A stretch of DNA of 64,000 bases from Brassica napus (lineage: Eukaryota > Streptophyta > Magnoliopsida > Brassicales > Brassicaceae), in contig NC_063442.1 in assembly GCF_020379485.1 (NCBI RefSeq), positions 11,805,509 to 11,869,508 on the forward strand. The letters run 5' to 3'. A model generated the notes under the pieces. That model was not told where the DNA came from. It saw only the letters and a program-made list of their open reading frames with translations, and ran no database searches. Shown one piece after another: positions 23,501-36,948 of the stretch; within the stretch, counting starts at the first letter, position 1; every line of letters starts with the position of its first letter. The position numbers and the translations under genes were made by a program.

Positions 23501-24382
23501 TAGGGGTGTTCAATCCGGATATCGGTTCGGTTTCGGTTCGGTTTTTTTTGGTTTTCGGTATTTCGGTTAGTAAAATATAATTACCATTCTAAATCCATAT
23601 TTACTTCGGTTCGGTTTATATACCGTCGGTTTTCGGTTTATTCAGTTTTATACCAAAAAACATAATTATTTTGTTTGAGATCATATTATATGAATTTTAG
23701 AGTCATATTGTCAACACAGTCATTTATTAAAAATATATTACATGTTCAAATAAATGAAAAAAAAGTAAAAATGCTTATACCATCAAATAAAATAATCAAA
23801 TCTATAACTAAAATCAAAGCTTGAAATTTTGAAAATAAAAATATGAAACAAAACAGAAACATGAATGAAAATTTTTTCCACTCTTCCATATTTAGTGTTC
23901 ATTAAAGTCATGTTTTTTCAATTGAAAATTTTCCATTAATTATTGTCTATCAAATTTATAATCTTCATATTAATATAGTGAAGACTAAAATAAATCAAAA
24001 ATATCAAAAAAGACTTAGAAAATAAGATGTCTGAATTGCGATGTATTGTTATTTAGTTATAGTTCAAGTGTTTTACAAATTAAGATTTTTTATTACTATA
24101 AAATTATGGTAATAGTTATTAACACAAATTTAACTTATGTAACAAATAGATTTTCATGTATTATTATAAAATAGATACATATTTACATGTTTTTACTTTT
24201 AATCGGTTTTATTCAGTTTATTCGGTTTAATCGGTTATATACCAAACCATATCCAAATCCTACGGTTTTTATAAAATTATATCCATTCGGTTTATATGGT
24301 ATATACCAAAACCAAACCATATTGTCTATTTCGGTTCGGTTCGGTTCGGTACGGTTCGGTTTTACCATATTGAACAGCCCTA
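23501..24382. mobile_element. hAT-type non-autonomous element, 882 bp, perfect 8-bp TSD
   Basis: Terminal repeats TAGGGGTGTTCAATCCGG (left) and TAGGGCTGTTCAATATGG (complement of right), flanked on both sides by ACTAAAAC (23493-23500 and 24383-24390). The subterminal regions are packed with CGGTTCGGTT words in inverted arrangement. The interior is AT-rich with no transposase. The frame at 24187-24387 reads the CGGTTC words and is not a gene. Confidence 0.9.
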
Positions 24383-24776
24383 ACTAAAACAGAACCGGTT
24401 GTCTATATGCACCAAGGTACTTGCAACCAAATTCCTAAATATATAAATATGTGCATATGGACTAAGAGTCGTGTATTGTTGTAATATACACTATTAAAAT
24501 ATAAATATGTGATATACTAAAAGAATATAACAGAGATCGTGTTTCCTACTTCAAAATATAAAGAAATTTAATATGGATTGATTTTACAATCACGTTCAAT
24601 TATCATACGGTCCATAATAATTTTTATCGTTATATTGTTAATGGGCTTAGGAGATCCATTAATAAATGAAAGCTTCGCAGATAATTTTTATAGTTAAGTT
24701 GAGTGGCATAATTTTGTAAATATTAAGGAGAAGTTAGGGTTAATTTTAATTTGTACTTCAGTTTTAATAGATTAGA

Positions 24777-26834
24777 TGACTGAAGCTTATATGCGACTTA
24801 TTTTCATATTAAGAACTATAAATTGGTGTAATCTTTGTATGGGTCAAGCTGAACCAAATATGAAACACTTTGATTTTTTTATGTGCGCAGGTATTGATCT
24901 GAGAATAAGCAGAAAAGACCATGTTTTTTTTCTAATAGTAAATCAGTGTTATTGTATTACTCTTCTATAATAACATGATCTTGTATATGTAGATTGGAAT
25001 ATAAGCAAAGATGATCGATTATTTGTGGTGACATGGAGTCAAATCAGAGTTAGTATATTATTATTCTAATAGTCAATAACTTATCGGTTTTGTTAGATTA
25101 ATTTCCGATGGTTATGGTAAATAAGGTTTTGGTTTACTTTAAGTGATCCGGTCTCATTATGTAAGTAGCGTGTAAATATATAATGTGTAACAAACTTGTG
25201 CATCTTGTAATATATTAAACGTGGTACTAAAAATGAAAAAGTCCAAAAATTAAAAACAACTTTCTATGGTAGATAAAAAAAATAGGACTCTAAATTAATA
25301 GAGTAGATATTTGAATATTTTAAGATCACTTTATTTACAATAAAAAGAACTATATGTATATTTACTTTTAAATTTTTGTTCTTGATTGTAATTAATTTTT
25401 GAAGGATGATTGTTTTCACAGAATACATTACCCTCCTAAAACAAAATTTATTTTTACCTCCAACTTAATTTTTTCAATCAAAAACTAAAAATAGTAAAGT
25501 AAACAAAATTCAATTATAATAAAGTTTAAACTATTAATACCATTAAAAGATGATCATTCTCCATTTCTACCCTTAATGAAAATTGCAGTTTTCTCAAAAA
25601 TAAGAGTATTATTACAAGAAATTAATAAAATTCATTAATGACATTTAAGTCTTTTGGTTTTGGACCTGCAGATACCTAAATGGATTTATAAATAATGAGT
25701 CTATATATATAAATGATATGCTAATTTTAAATTTAATATAAATATTCTAATTATATATATATTATGAACAATAAATAAAATAACAAACACTATTATTTTC
25801 ATAAATCTATGTATCAATATTGAAAATAGATAATTCGAATATTATGCAGATTTTCAGTACAACCCAAAACCCTATATCCTACACCATATATCATATACAT
25901 ATTTGAATATCTTTTTCCGTGTTTATATGATTTTGTACATAGTATTGATATGGCAATTACGAGTGTTTCAAAATATTTTAAAAATGATCTTAAAATAAAT
26001 TTTTTAATCTAAAATAAAAATACAAACTTATAAAAGGTTATTAATAACAAAAATAAACTAATATTGTCATATCAATAAGATTTTTTTATATTATCATCTT
26101 TATCTGGATAACATAATAAAATTTCATAATATTCTAAAGAATTACAAATTTATGTTAAATTAAAAATATATGAGTAAAAAAATACTATCAGATATTTGTA
26201 TTTTTATCGAATCAATAGTATCATATTGCGGGTTAATAGTGAGTTTTTTGGATTTTTACCAGGTTCTATTGGAATTTTAATTAACGATTTTTTCATTAAA
26301 TTTGAACTGCATTATGTACAATGTATCGGATGTATAGGTTCAACCACGAATCTAGGCCGGATATGAAAACAATTCTTAAAACTCAAAACATTATAATAGA
26401 ATAACTATTATATTTCGAATAAATGTTATTTTAAAGAAAAAAAAACAAATGATAAAAACATAAAAACTCAATTGCTATGGTTCAAAACAAAAATAATAGT
26501 AGTTTGTAAATCAGTTTTCGATCAATAAATAAAAAACAAATCCGCGCAGGTCAAAATCTAGTAATCCATTATTTAACTTTTTGTTTGGTCATCTCATTTC
26601 TTGAACCGGTGAGCAACGGGTAGTCGTGTCGAAAATGCAAAGGGAGTTGTAGGGTAGTTATTGGAATTTGAATCGGAGCTCCTTCTTTTCAGGAATAAAC
26701 AGAGGACGTTATACAATCAAATTCAGTTTTTCCCTTATTAAACGGATTCAGTATATTTCCTACATTCTTGTTTATTAACCAACAACAACGTAAGCAGCAC
26801 AAAAATATACAAAAACAAAAATTACAGAAGAAGA
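24777..26834. other. Repeat-derived spacer upstream of the RCI2 gene
   Basis: A minus-strand Helitron 5' end (complement TCTACTCTATTAATTTAGAG) ends at 25307, and a plus-strand Helitron 3' end (TCCGCGCAGGTCAAAATCTAG) ends at 26561; neither could be paired. About 26220-26385 is a diverged relative of the right half of the 19.9-20.8 kb element. From about 26570 on, the sequence is more complex and presumably holds the RCI2 promoter and leader. I see no gene in the 24776-24970 frame. Confidence 0.5.
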
Positions 26835-27105
26835 ATGGGCAGTTTCATTGAAATTCTTTGTGCAATTTTCATACCTCCTGTTGGCGTATTCCTCAAATTT
26901 GGTTGCGGGGTAATGTGCTTATGATAAATATATATATATAATAACGTAGTATTTAAACAACAATCGTGAAGTAAGATTTGAATCTCTTTTTCTCTTCATC
27001 TTTTGCGTATTTTGTTTGCAGTTGGAGTTTTGGCTCTCTTTGCTCCTAACGTTCTTCGGTTTTGTACCTGGAGTGGTATATGCCATATGGGTTCTTACCA
27101 AATAG
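26835..27105 (+). CDS. RCI2/PMP3-family small hydrophobic peptide
   Basis: A 52-residue plasma-membrane peptide of the low-temperature and salt-responsive RCI2/PMP3 family. Exon 1 is 26835-26909 (MGSFIEILCAIFIPPVGVFL then KFGCG) and exon 2 is 27022-27105 (LEFWLSLLLTFFGFVPGVVY then AIWVLTK and stop). The intron has GT-AG ends. Two hydrophobic helices flank the short polar turn, and the PPVGVFL and PGVVYAIWV segments are the family hallmark. Family members affect ion balance across the membrane under salt and cold; the exact function of this copy is not shown. The gene is too short and too split to appear as one open frame. The minus-strand frame across 26919-27173 is a shadow. Its position fits A. 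thaliana At1g57550 (recalled). Confidence 0.93.
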
Positions 27106-27382
27106 AACAACCAAACAAAAACACTAAATCTATATTTTTTTTCTTTTAGTTTCTTTTGAACAACGTATCTCAAGTTTTTCTTTTAATGTTGTGTTATGGA
27201 CTCAGTTGTAATCTCTAGTCTCTCCGTTATTTAACAATCTTTTTGTCGCTATATTAGATAAGTAATTGAGATTCTACTTCTCCTTTTGTTTGCGTGATCA
27301 GGCTTGAACCATAATCAAATGTGTAGGGACCTTGAAAGATTGAAGATGGTCAAATGCTAAATCGTTACTTGTATCAATATTA

Positions 27383-27527
27383 GAACTTCATTATCTAGGA
27401 TTTCTTAGGATGGGGAAATATAAGAAACTGTTTTTTAAAGTACGAACTTTTTAATTAAAAATCAAAAAACAGTTTCTTATATTTTCCTAAAAACCTCAAC
27501 CTAAAAAAATCCTGGATAATGATGCTC
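27383..27527. mobile_element. Tourist-like (PIF/Harbinger) MITE, 145 bp
   Basis: Terminal repeats GAACTTCATTATCTAGGATT and GAGCATCATTATCCAGGATT (complement of the right end), flanked by TTA on both sides. The inner arms (GGAAATATAAGAAACTGTTT and its complement) pair to make a long hairpin. It sits in the 3' flank of the RCI2 gene. Confidence 0.85.
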
Positions 27528-27669
27528 TTACATCTAAAGAGTGATACAGTAGAATCTAGAATATGTTTGAAGTTCTAGTAGAGACAATACATGGAGTAAA
27601 TGGTAGTATGGTACATGAGTCATTAATAAAACACAACGAACTTACGTAGATAAACTGGTGTACATAAAC

Positions 27670-30147
<2,478 letters not shown>

Positions 30148-30810
30148 GTATCGTCATAAAAGTAAAGATAAAACATTAAAGCTTTTTTTTTTTAATTAAA
30201 TCTCAAACAGAGGAAAATAATTCTAGTTTTTTTTTTGGGATTCCAGTGATAAATTAACGTAAGTAAAGTTAATCAGTTACTGAAGCAAGTTAATAGTCAA
30301 TTCTTACTCTTACTAACGTTAAACCCACTTGATTGTTCACTGACTGTTAAACTCGATTATTTTCCAGGAAGAAGTAATCTACACAAAACAAAAAAAAAGA
30401 AAAAAAGAATCAAATGGTTAAAAGTTAAAACACATGTTTAACAAACTCATCTGTATAAAGGTGGAAACACCAAAACTTTAGAGAGAGAAATTTAGTTAAT
30501 GATGGAGCAACAAACCTAAGTCGATTGGGGGTGAAGATCAAGAAGGTCTGTACTTTTTGTGAGTGGAAGAGATTTTCTTTCTCCTCCATTATCTCGTTTA
30601 TACGTGTAAATATTTATTTTCTCCAGTGAAAGTGACAATGACACATTCGTTTTTAGTTGACTTTGGAGGTAAGTAGAGACACTTTTTTAGTCATTAAAAA
30701 AACCGTGTTTTAGTAATTAAACTCATTGACTAAAGATAAATCACAAAAAACTATCAACCAAAATCCTATGAAATAAACCTTTAACTTTAATTCCGTTAAT
30801 ATATGTTATA
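30148..30810 (-). promoter_or_regulatory. Upstream region of the aspartic protease gene
   Basis: Non-coding, with several A/T runs. It probably contains the promoter and a 5' leader intron ending shortly before the start codon. No element ends are seen except the Helitron terminus that begins at 30811. Confidence 0.4.
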
Positions 30811-32253
30811 CTAGGGTCGGTCCGGGCTACGCCTGGGATTTTTTGTTTAAATTTAAATGTTAATTGTATATTTAGTATGTTTATTTTATTTATAAATATT
30901 ATAATCTATTATAAAAAATATAAGTAGCCAAACAATTATAAAATCAATTCAAATTATTCTTTGTTCAATTACGCATTTTAATATTTTTAATATTCATTTT
31001 TTTTGTTATGAGAAATTATATATAAGGTGATGAGTAGAATAAACAAAAATTATTATTATTTAGTTATGGTGTTTAATTGATTATGTGGAAGCACCGTAGC
31101 CTATTGGTTAAGGTTTAAAGGCTTCTACACCCAGGTCTGGGGTTCAAATCCCATACTATGCAATTTATTGCAGATTACAGGAAATCCAGGTTTCAAGTCT
31201 CGGAGAGAGCGGTTTATTAAACAATTATGCAGACTATAGAGGAAAGGCTTGCAAGGGATCTTCAACATGGTGCAAGTAAATCTGGCCAGGCGTGGATCTT
31301 CATAGGACGGCTCATGTGATGCAGTTAGGCGTAGGTCTTCATAAGGCAGGTAGTATTGTCGGTTGTCGAATCGTCTATGTAATATTTCTTATATCATAAT
31401 TGTAAGATCATAATAAATCAGCGTTAAAAAAAAAAAAAGTGATACTGTGTCGTTTAGGAGTGATAGAGATGTAAAGCGTTTGCTGATTTGATGTTATACC
31501 TATTAGAGTGTGTGTTGTTTCTGTGTTGACTCTTGTGAATGTGTGTTGTTTTAATGACTTTAACTAAACGTGTTTGTCATCTTTCATAGGATCCACATAA
31601 AACCTAAATTTCTTTACACAAACATTTCTTTTCACGCCGTAAACTAATTCTCTCAACTAAACTCATCTCTTTCAAACGCCAAAGCAACCCTTTGACTCTC
31701 TGCAAATCAGAAACCGTAAACTCATCCCTATCAAATCTTGACTCTGCGTAGATCGAAAGCAAGTATTCTTTTTTTTTCTTTTGGCTTTTTGAACTTTTTT
31801 GCGGATAACCCGCTAGACCCGCTTGTTTGATGCGGAGCGGGTGTGGTTATCGAAATCCGGTCATGCGGGTCTTGCGGATATAATTTTCAAGTGAAAAAAT
31901 GAGTTTAACCTGCGGCGGGGCGGTTGAGCGGGGCGGATCCGACCCGTTCCCAGGCATAATCATGGGTCTAGAGGAAGCAGCAGGATTGAACAGTTACCAA
32001 CGGCGTTAGGATGCGCCTCCGTTCTTCACTGCTGTCGTATTAGAGTTAGCAAAACTCAGACTTATCCGGCCAGTTACGTTTTCTTTATCACAGTCCAATA
32101 ACATGTAAAATAACGAAGCCCAATAAGATGATGTTAATGAAACTCTGCGTTTCTTCTCTCTGGACACGTGGCATCACTACAAACCTCGACTTTCTAATCT
32201 GGCGCTGACGTGGATGCACAGGAGTGAAGCAAACATATTTTTATATATATAGA
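30811..32253 (-). mobile_element. Helitron (minus strand), 1.44 kb, carrying a SINE
   Basis: On the minus strand: 5' end TCTATATATATAAAAATATG starting at 32253 (target T at 32254), followed by the GCTTCACTCC and CCACGTCAGCGCC words typical of this group. The 3' end has a CCCAGGCGTAGCCCGG hairpin, then ACCGACCCTAG and T. The middle (31.6-32.0 kb) contains sequence of higher complexity and GCGGGGCGG words that could be captured host or other element sequence. No open frame is recognised. Confidence 0.75.
31089..31438 (+). mobile_element. tRNA-derived SINE
   Basis: Begins GAAGCACCGTAGCCTATTGG, with a Pol III A box (TAGCCTATTGGTTAAGG) and, about 35 bases on, a B box (GGTTCAAATCCC). The body is about 350 bp and ends ATAAATCAGCGTT then poly(A). 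The flanks TGATTATGTG and TGATACTGTG are similar and could be a diverged target duplication. It is probably one of the Brassicaceae SINE families; I do not assign a name. It lies within the Helitron at 30.8-32.25 kb, so it is younger or was captured. Confidence 0.8.
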
Positions 32254-33125
32254 TTCTATCTAAAAGTGTTAAAATATTTATGAAGATTTATAAATTAGTT
32301 ATAAAATAATGTGTTAAAGTTTATAAATTAGTTTTAAAGACTTATATCAATATAAAACAATATATAAATGATAGTAAAACTTTTAAAATATTTAGTGATT
32401 TTTAATGATAAAAGGCTTCAATTATAAACCATCAACTTATAAACCGTTAACTTATGTCATTATGATAGAGGTTTTTTACATATAAGGTAACATATGTTAA
32501 CGAAATTAAAGTTGAAAGTTTATTTCACAAGATTTTTAGTTGAAAGTTTTTTGGCGATTATGGTTTTAATTACTAAAAACCATTTTAGATTGAAAAAGTG
32601 TTAATTAGAATTAATATTTTATTTTATTTTTATAATGAATTAATATCATTATTGTAAAAACAAATTTGGGCGTACTTGTAAAGTTGATGTAAAATGAGAA
32701 AGACATGATGTCTTTTATTTGATATAAAAGAAGACACGATGTATGTCTCCCCTCTCAGAAGTCCCTCATAATCTGTATTTGCCTATTTGCTACGAACCTC
32801 TGCCGGCCATAAGCTACTCCACATCTGTTCATCTCCGGTGAGCTCCTCTGTTCTCACTTTTCTCCTTCTAAATCTTCCTTCTTATCCATTGCGGCGATTA
32901 TGCTTAATTAATCAACTTTGACGATTTCATTGTGCGGGAATACAATCGTCCTGTAGCTCCCTGGTTTAGTGGAATCAAGAATCCGATCTTCTGTTCTGGC
33001 AGGCTTAGATTAAATCTGTTCTGTTCTGAAGTCATCCTTATACTGTTCGATGAAATGTCTCAGTGTACATCTTTGTCAGAAAACCAAGGTTTGATGGGTT
33101 TTTTTTGTTGTTGTTACAGAGATAA
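32254..33125 (+). promoter_or_regulatory. AT-rich spacer, then leader of the small one-helix gene
   Basis: 32254-32740 is AT-rich and featureless. From about 32750 the sequence becomes pyrimidine-rich and complex (CTCCCCTCTCAG, CATCTCCGGTGAGCTCC) as in a plant 5' UTR. A GGTGAG donor near 32837 and an acceptor at TTGTTACAG just before 33120 could bound a leader intron. This is inferred from motifs only. Confidence 0.4.
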
Positions 33126-33601
33126 ATGGCGTTGAGGCAGAAGTTAGGATGGTCAGAAGGAGATCTAATGAGATCAGATGCAAAGCCATGTTCAAGGCTC
33201 ATGAGACAAACTGCTGCTATTTTCACTGTTGGCGGAGCTCTTGGTTTCTGGGTTCTCTGCAGACTTCACTATGGTATCAATTTTTCTCTGGATTCTTGGG
33301 GATAGTTTTTGTTTTTTTGGGGAATTTATGATTCAAATGATTGGATAGTTGAGTGACAAAGACCTAAGATACAATGGTAAGAGAAGAAAATGTTGACCCC
33401 TCCATTTCATGACTGTTGCTTTATGTGGAATGTGCAGGTCCGAGGGTTACAGTGCCAAGAAGTCTACGATGGGCTGGGTGTGGAGCTGTGTCCATGAGTG
33501 CATCTACGGCAACACTTGTCCGTCTCCTGAGCCCTGAATGTGAACCCCAAAACATTGCTGCATACGACCAACCCAAACCCCCTCAAGCTTCACTCCCTTA
33601 A
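33126..33601 (+). CDS. Small conserved plant protein with one membrane helix
   Basis: A two-exon gene of 103 codons: exon 1 33126-33273, GT-AG intron, exon 2 33438-33601. It starts MALRQKLGWSEGDLMRSDAK. A hydrophobic segment, AAIFTVGGALGFWVLCRLHY (about residues 29-48), can span a membrane. The second exon gives a basic, Ser/Arg-rich stretch (GPRVTVPRSLRWAGCGAVSM) and an acidic-Pro tail ending KPPQASLP. I recognise no catalytic domain and assign no function; an organelle membrane location is possible given the basic N-terminus but unproven. Support comes from the clean in-frame intron, the leader-like upstream sequence and the position beside the syntenic genes. Overlapping frames at 32932, 33038 and 33149 are shadows. 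Confidence 0.75.
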
Positions 33602-33932
33602 ACCATCAGTTTCTGACTTTATCTCAGATTTTGTACATGTTTATTTTGCAGTACACAGAGTTTAGCTATCTATTCCTAAACACTACTTTGTCTTTTAGTG
33701 CTTCTTATTTGGATTTTGTTCCTATTTCTTTAGGGCGTTCAAAATGAGCTACGGGGTTCAGCTTAGCTCATTATGAATTCAAGTACTTTATGATTCAGCT
33801 GAGCTGATTTATTAGCTTAAATAACTCAACTTAAACTTGGACTAATCTCATCATAGGCTGAATGAATTAGCTCACGATTTAGTATTGGAATACACTTAAA
33901 AAGTTTTGCAACAGAATACAAATGTGTTTGTT
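33602..33932. other. 3' flank of the small gene
   Basis: Presumed 3' UTR, then a stretch rich in AGCT words (TTAGCTCATTATGAATTC, CAGCTGAGCTGATTTATTAGC). No gene is seen. Confidence 0.5.
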
Positions 33933-34215
33933 TTTTTTTTTTTTGAATGAATGTTAAATTGTATTCATCAAAAGCTCTGTTTTCCATCAAGTGCAACTAC
34001 TGGTTGTTTTAAAAAACTTACAATCATCTATGGCACTGAACCAAAGTCGAAGAAGCCTGGACGTTCTTGTCGATGAACTTGAGCAGAGAGGTGGCAGGTA
34101 AAGGAGGTTCACCGTGATTACGACGATTTCTTTCCTTCCAAACAGAGTGGATAGAAATCTGAAATGCATAACAAGCGAGAAACATGCAGTGGCTGTCCAG
34201 GTCGTTCTTTTTTTT
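33933..34215 (-). pseudogene. LINE 3' fragment (end of ORF2, zinc-binding region) with poly(A)
   Basis: Read on the minus strand: DLDSHCMFLACYAFQISIH, SVWKERNRRNHGEPPLPA, LLKFIDKNVQA and a stop, then a short 3' UTR ending in a run of A (the T run at 33930-33945). The HxVWKERNRRxHG pattern is the terminal zinc-binding region of plant LINE reverse transcriptases. Only the last ~75 codons remain, a typical 5'-truncated insertion. Confidence 0.8.
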
Positions 34216-34635
34216 TCTCTTTTTTTTTTAAATAAGGCTTTCATATTGAAGATCAAAGTTTAGAACATACAGATATACAAGAGAAAATGGAAAGGAGGGA
34301 AGATGTAAACCACAAAGAGATAACGATGGTTCTGCTCTTTCCACAACTCGTAAATAGTCGCGTGCCAACGCTGCAAACTAATAAGGGAAGATATTTATCT
34401 TGAAATGCGACAGGGAGTCAATTGATCATTTCCCACAGTAAGAGAACATTACACAGATAAATTCTTTCCATTGCTCAACCAATCCTGCCTCACCAGTGAT
34501 ATGCAGTGGGCGACCCACGGACATCCGATATAAGTGTCGTATTTGTAAGTTCTGGGAGTTTGTATTTGCGCGTTTTGAGTGTTTTGTATAGAATGGAAAG
34601 CTTAAGATGGAGGGAGTTGACATACTCCAATCTTG
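34216..34635. other. Retroelement-flanking sequence, no gene
   Basis: A CT/T-rich tract at 34207-34230, then unremarkable sequence. The minus-strand frames over 34426-34711 start at the end of the Copia remnant below and run into this sequence; I see no independent domain. Confidence 0.45.
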
Positions 34636-34639
34636 CCTG

Positions 34640-34860
34640 ATAGCTCCAAAAAACGAGGTCAGGACAATGGCTTAGTGAATGCGTCGGCGAGCTGCTCGTG
34701 AGTAGATACATGAGATATTCATAAAGTACCCAAGTTTACATTGTCGCAGGACGAAGTGATAATCCAAAACAAGATGCTTTATTCGGCTTATTACAGAGAT
34801 ACGTCGCCCCCATGTTATCACAATATACTACTGTGTATGTGGCAAAGTAACACTGAGCTT
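34640..34860 (-). pseudogene. Ty1/Copia RNase H C-terminal fragment
   Basis: On the minus strand one frame gives YCDNMGATYLCNKPNKA (about 34830 downwards) and, after a frameshift, STHEQLADAFTKPLS (about 34710-34665). These match in order the YCDN-xGA-xYL and HxxLADxxTK motifs closing plant Copia polyproteins. Frames are broken, so it is dead. No LTR was identified beside it. Confidence 0.75.
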
Positions 34861-34867
34861 AGTGAGT

Positions 34868-35540
34868 ATTAGAAAGATTTATAACCTATGGGTATAATCC
34901 CTTTTTTTAGTTCAGGAATATTTTTCGAACTTTCTTGATATAGTATCTTTTTCACCACGATCAACAATTTTGAATGACCATAGTATAAGCTACATTGTCT
35001 ACATATATATACTAATTCAAGAAAAGTATATATATATGTATCGTGGTGAATTTCTTAGAGTTAGCATATTATCTATATTAAAACACGAAAAGTATAGTAC
35101 AAAAGGAATATGTAAAATGTAAATAAAATTCAATTTGAAGATTGCTGCATGTGCCTATCAGTTTTCAGTGTTCTCTTAAGGGTAGTGAAAATTTTCTGCC
35201 ATTTTCTTGCATGAACTTATCTTTTCATTTTAACTAATATAATCAGTCATGCTATCCTAAATATTATTTCTACCATTTTACTTAACTTGGACATAAATTG
35301 TTTTTAATTTTTACTCAATTGGAATAAAAAACAATATCCAGCAAAAAATAATAATGTTTGGAAATATGTAGAGTTTGGAGGTTTAGATGATAAATATTTG
35401 GACAATTGATACATTCATGTTGGTAAAATTTTAAAATATCCTTCAAACTCGTCTACTTCTCCCAAAAAAGTTAACAATAATGATAGAGAGTATTACGTAG
35501 ATTAATCTATAATAGAACAATGTTTGAGTTAATAATTAAA
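34868..35540 (+). repeat. Truncated first unit of the array
   Basis: Begins inside the spacer after the pseudo-Tyr (TTAGAAAGATTTATAACC...), then jumps at about 35035 to sequence that normally lies downstream of Tyr (CTTAGAGTTAGCATATTATC). The Tyr gene and its surroundings are deleted. Confidence 0.8.
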
Positions 35541-35622
35541 GTGGACATGCCGGAGTGGTTATCGGGCATGACTAGAAATCATGTGGGCTTTGCCCGCGCA
35601 GGTTTGAATCCTGCCGTTCACA
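35541..35622 (+). pseudogene. tRNA-Ser(AGA), decayed
   Basis: 82 bases with anticodon AGA. It differs from the array consensus by A7, which mispairs with C66, by C to T at the invariant C56 of the T loop, and by an A discriminator. Probably not functional. Confidence 0.75.
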
Positions 35623-35827
35623 CTTTTTAGATTTTTGTAAAGAAAATACCACTATTGTGTAATTATTTTTCTAATGATAGTTTACTTAGTACTATTAGGT
35701 AATTAAAAAAATGTTACAAAACAGTTCGAGATACAAATAATTAACAAACCTTTTTATGTTCTTCCTATTATACTCAAAAAGATGAACCAAACAAGAATAT
35801 CCTTAACTAATTGACCTTATTATAATG

Positions 35828-35894
35828 CCGACTTTAGTTCAGTCGGTAGAGCGGAGGGCTCTATTTTAGCAGAAATTCTTTAGGTGACAACTAT
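35828..35894 (+). pseudogene. tRNA-Tyr-like pseudogene, T arm missing
   Basis: The D arm differs from the array form (TAGTTCAGTCGG). The anticodon triplet region reads CTCTATT instead of CTGTA, so the GTA anticodon is also lost here. The sequence after GGTGACAAC has no T arm. Confidence 0.75.
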
Positions 35895-36271
35895 TTTGCT
35901 TTATAGTTAATTTTATGTTTTCAGAGAAGTTAAATAATATGACGCATATGTACATATCTTAAAATATATATTCCGTAATAAGAGTATATACAAAAAATTA
36001 GGTTTTTTTTCAGAAAATAGGGTGGACTAATTTAAAAAAATAACTAGAAATTTCTTTGAAAATTAAACAATGTTAGAACAAATTAGAAAGATTGATAACA
36101 TGTGGTTATAATCCTTATCTTTTAGTTAATGAAATTTTTTCGAACTTTCTTGATTTAGTAATTTTTTTCACCAGGATCAACAATTTTTAATGACCATATT
36201 ATAAGCTCCATTGTCTACGTATATATACAAATTCAAGAAAATAAAAAGCTTCATTATAGAAAAATGATTAT

Positions 36272-36327
36272 AGTGTCAGATCAAAATCGAGGACTATTGT
36301 GCCACCAGTTCAAATAGTCCCCGCAAG
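36272..36327 (+). other. Possible ancient tRNA relic in the spacer (best-preserved copy)
   Basis: AATCGAGGACTATTGTGCC then CACCAGTTCAAATAGTCCCC resembles, in order and spacing, the GCGGAGGACTGTA and CACTGGTTCGAATCCGG of tRNA-Tyr. The 5' side is unrecognisable. Every full spacer repeats it, for example at about 37320, 39026, 42850, 44270, 46001, 47732, 49464, 51195, 52929, 54669, 56399, 58130, 59860, 61591 and 63314, 200-260 bases before Tyr. The resemblance may be chance; an alignment test is needed. Confidence 0.35.
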
Positions 36328-36529
36328 ATTTTGTGAACTAGTTTCTTCTAATTGTATATGACTGCTAAAATTAACTGGGTAATATGTTATATATTATGGC
36401 TTTCTGTTTAATTTTTTTTTAAAGCATATATATACTAAATAGCCATTTAAATGAGCAAAAGATATGTACATTATTGTGTATCAGTAATCTATATGTAGAA
36501 TGTGCACATGTATGAAATGTTGTATACAT

Positions 36530-36614
36530 CCGACCTTAGCTCAGTTGGTAGAGTGGAGGACTGTAGTCGTTGCAGAATATCCTTATGTCACTAGTTCAAA
36601 TCCGGTATGTCGGA
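36530..36614 (+). pseudogene. tRNA-Tyr(GTA), decayed
   Basis: 85 bases including a 12-base intron-like insert. Changes against consensus: GCGG to GTGG after the D arm, ACTGG to ACTAG in the T stem (mispairs), TTCGA to TTCAA, and AGG to ATG at the acceptor 3' side. Likely dead. Confidence 0.8.
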
Positions 36615-36881
36615 AATGTTTTAGTCTAGACTTTTTCATTTTGATTTTGACATTATGTGTCATAAAACTAAATTGCGTAATTATACCATAAATTGAACTA
36701 CAACTATTTTGTAATTATTTTTCTTATGATAGTTTACTTATTACACTAAGGTAAATTAAAAAATGCTACAAAAAAGTTTGGGATACAAATAATTATTTAA
36801 CCTTTTTATGTTTTTCCTGTTATACCCAAAAAAGGATTAACCAAACAAGCATATCCTTAATTAATCTACATTAATACAATT

Positions 36882-36948
36882 ACAACTTTAGCTCAGTTGG
36901 TAAAGCGGATGGCTGTATTTTTAGCAGAAATCCACTAGGTCACATATA
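36882..36948 (+). pseudogene. tRNA-Tyr-like pseudogene, T arm missing
   Basis: The acceptor 5' strand reads ACAACTT; the D arm TAGCTCAGTTGG is kept. The unit lacks the preceding Ser gene: the sequence jumps from the spacer 3' of Tyr to that 3' of Ser at about 36698. Confidence 0.75.

Larger units (their letters stand above)
22371..24776 (-). mobile_element. Helitron (minus strand), 2.4 kb, carrying a hAT element
   Basis: On the minus strand it begins TCTAATCTATTAAAACTGAAG (24776 downwards, target T at 24777). It ends with the hairpin CCGCACGGGCGTGCGG, then ATCAAGTTCTAG and T. The body is AT-rich and non-coding apart from a (TA)n run at 22828-22860 and the hAT-type element at 23501-24382. No Rep or helicase motif is seen. 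Confidence 0.75.

Noticed and set aside
24187..24387. Frame with repeated FGSVRFG words
   Set aside because: It reads the CGGTTC subterminal repeats of the hAT-type element.
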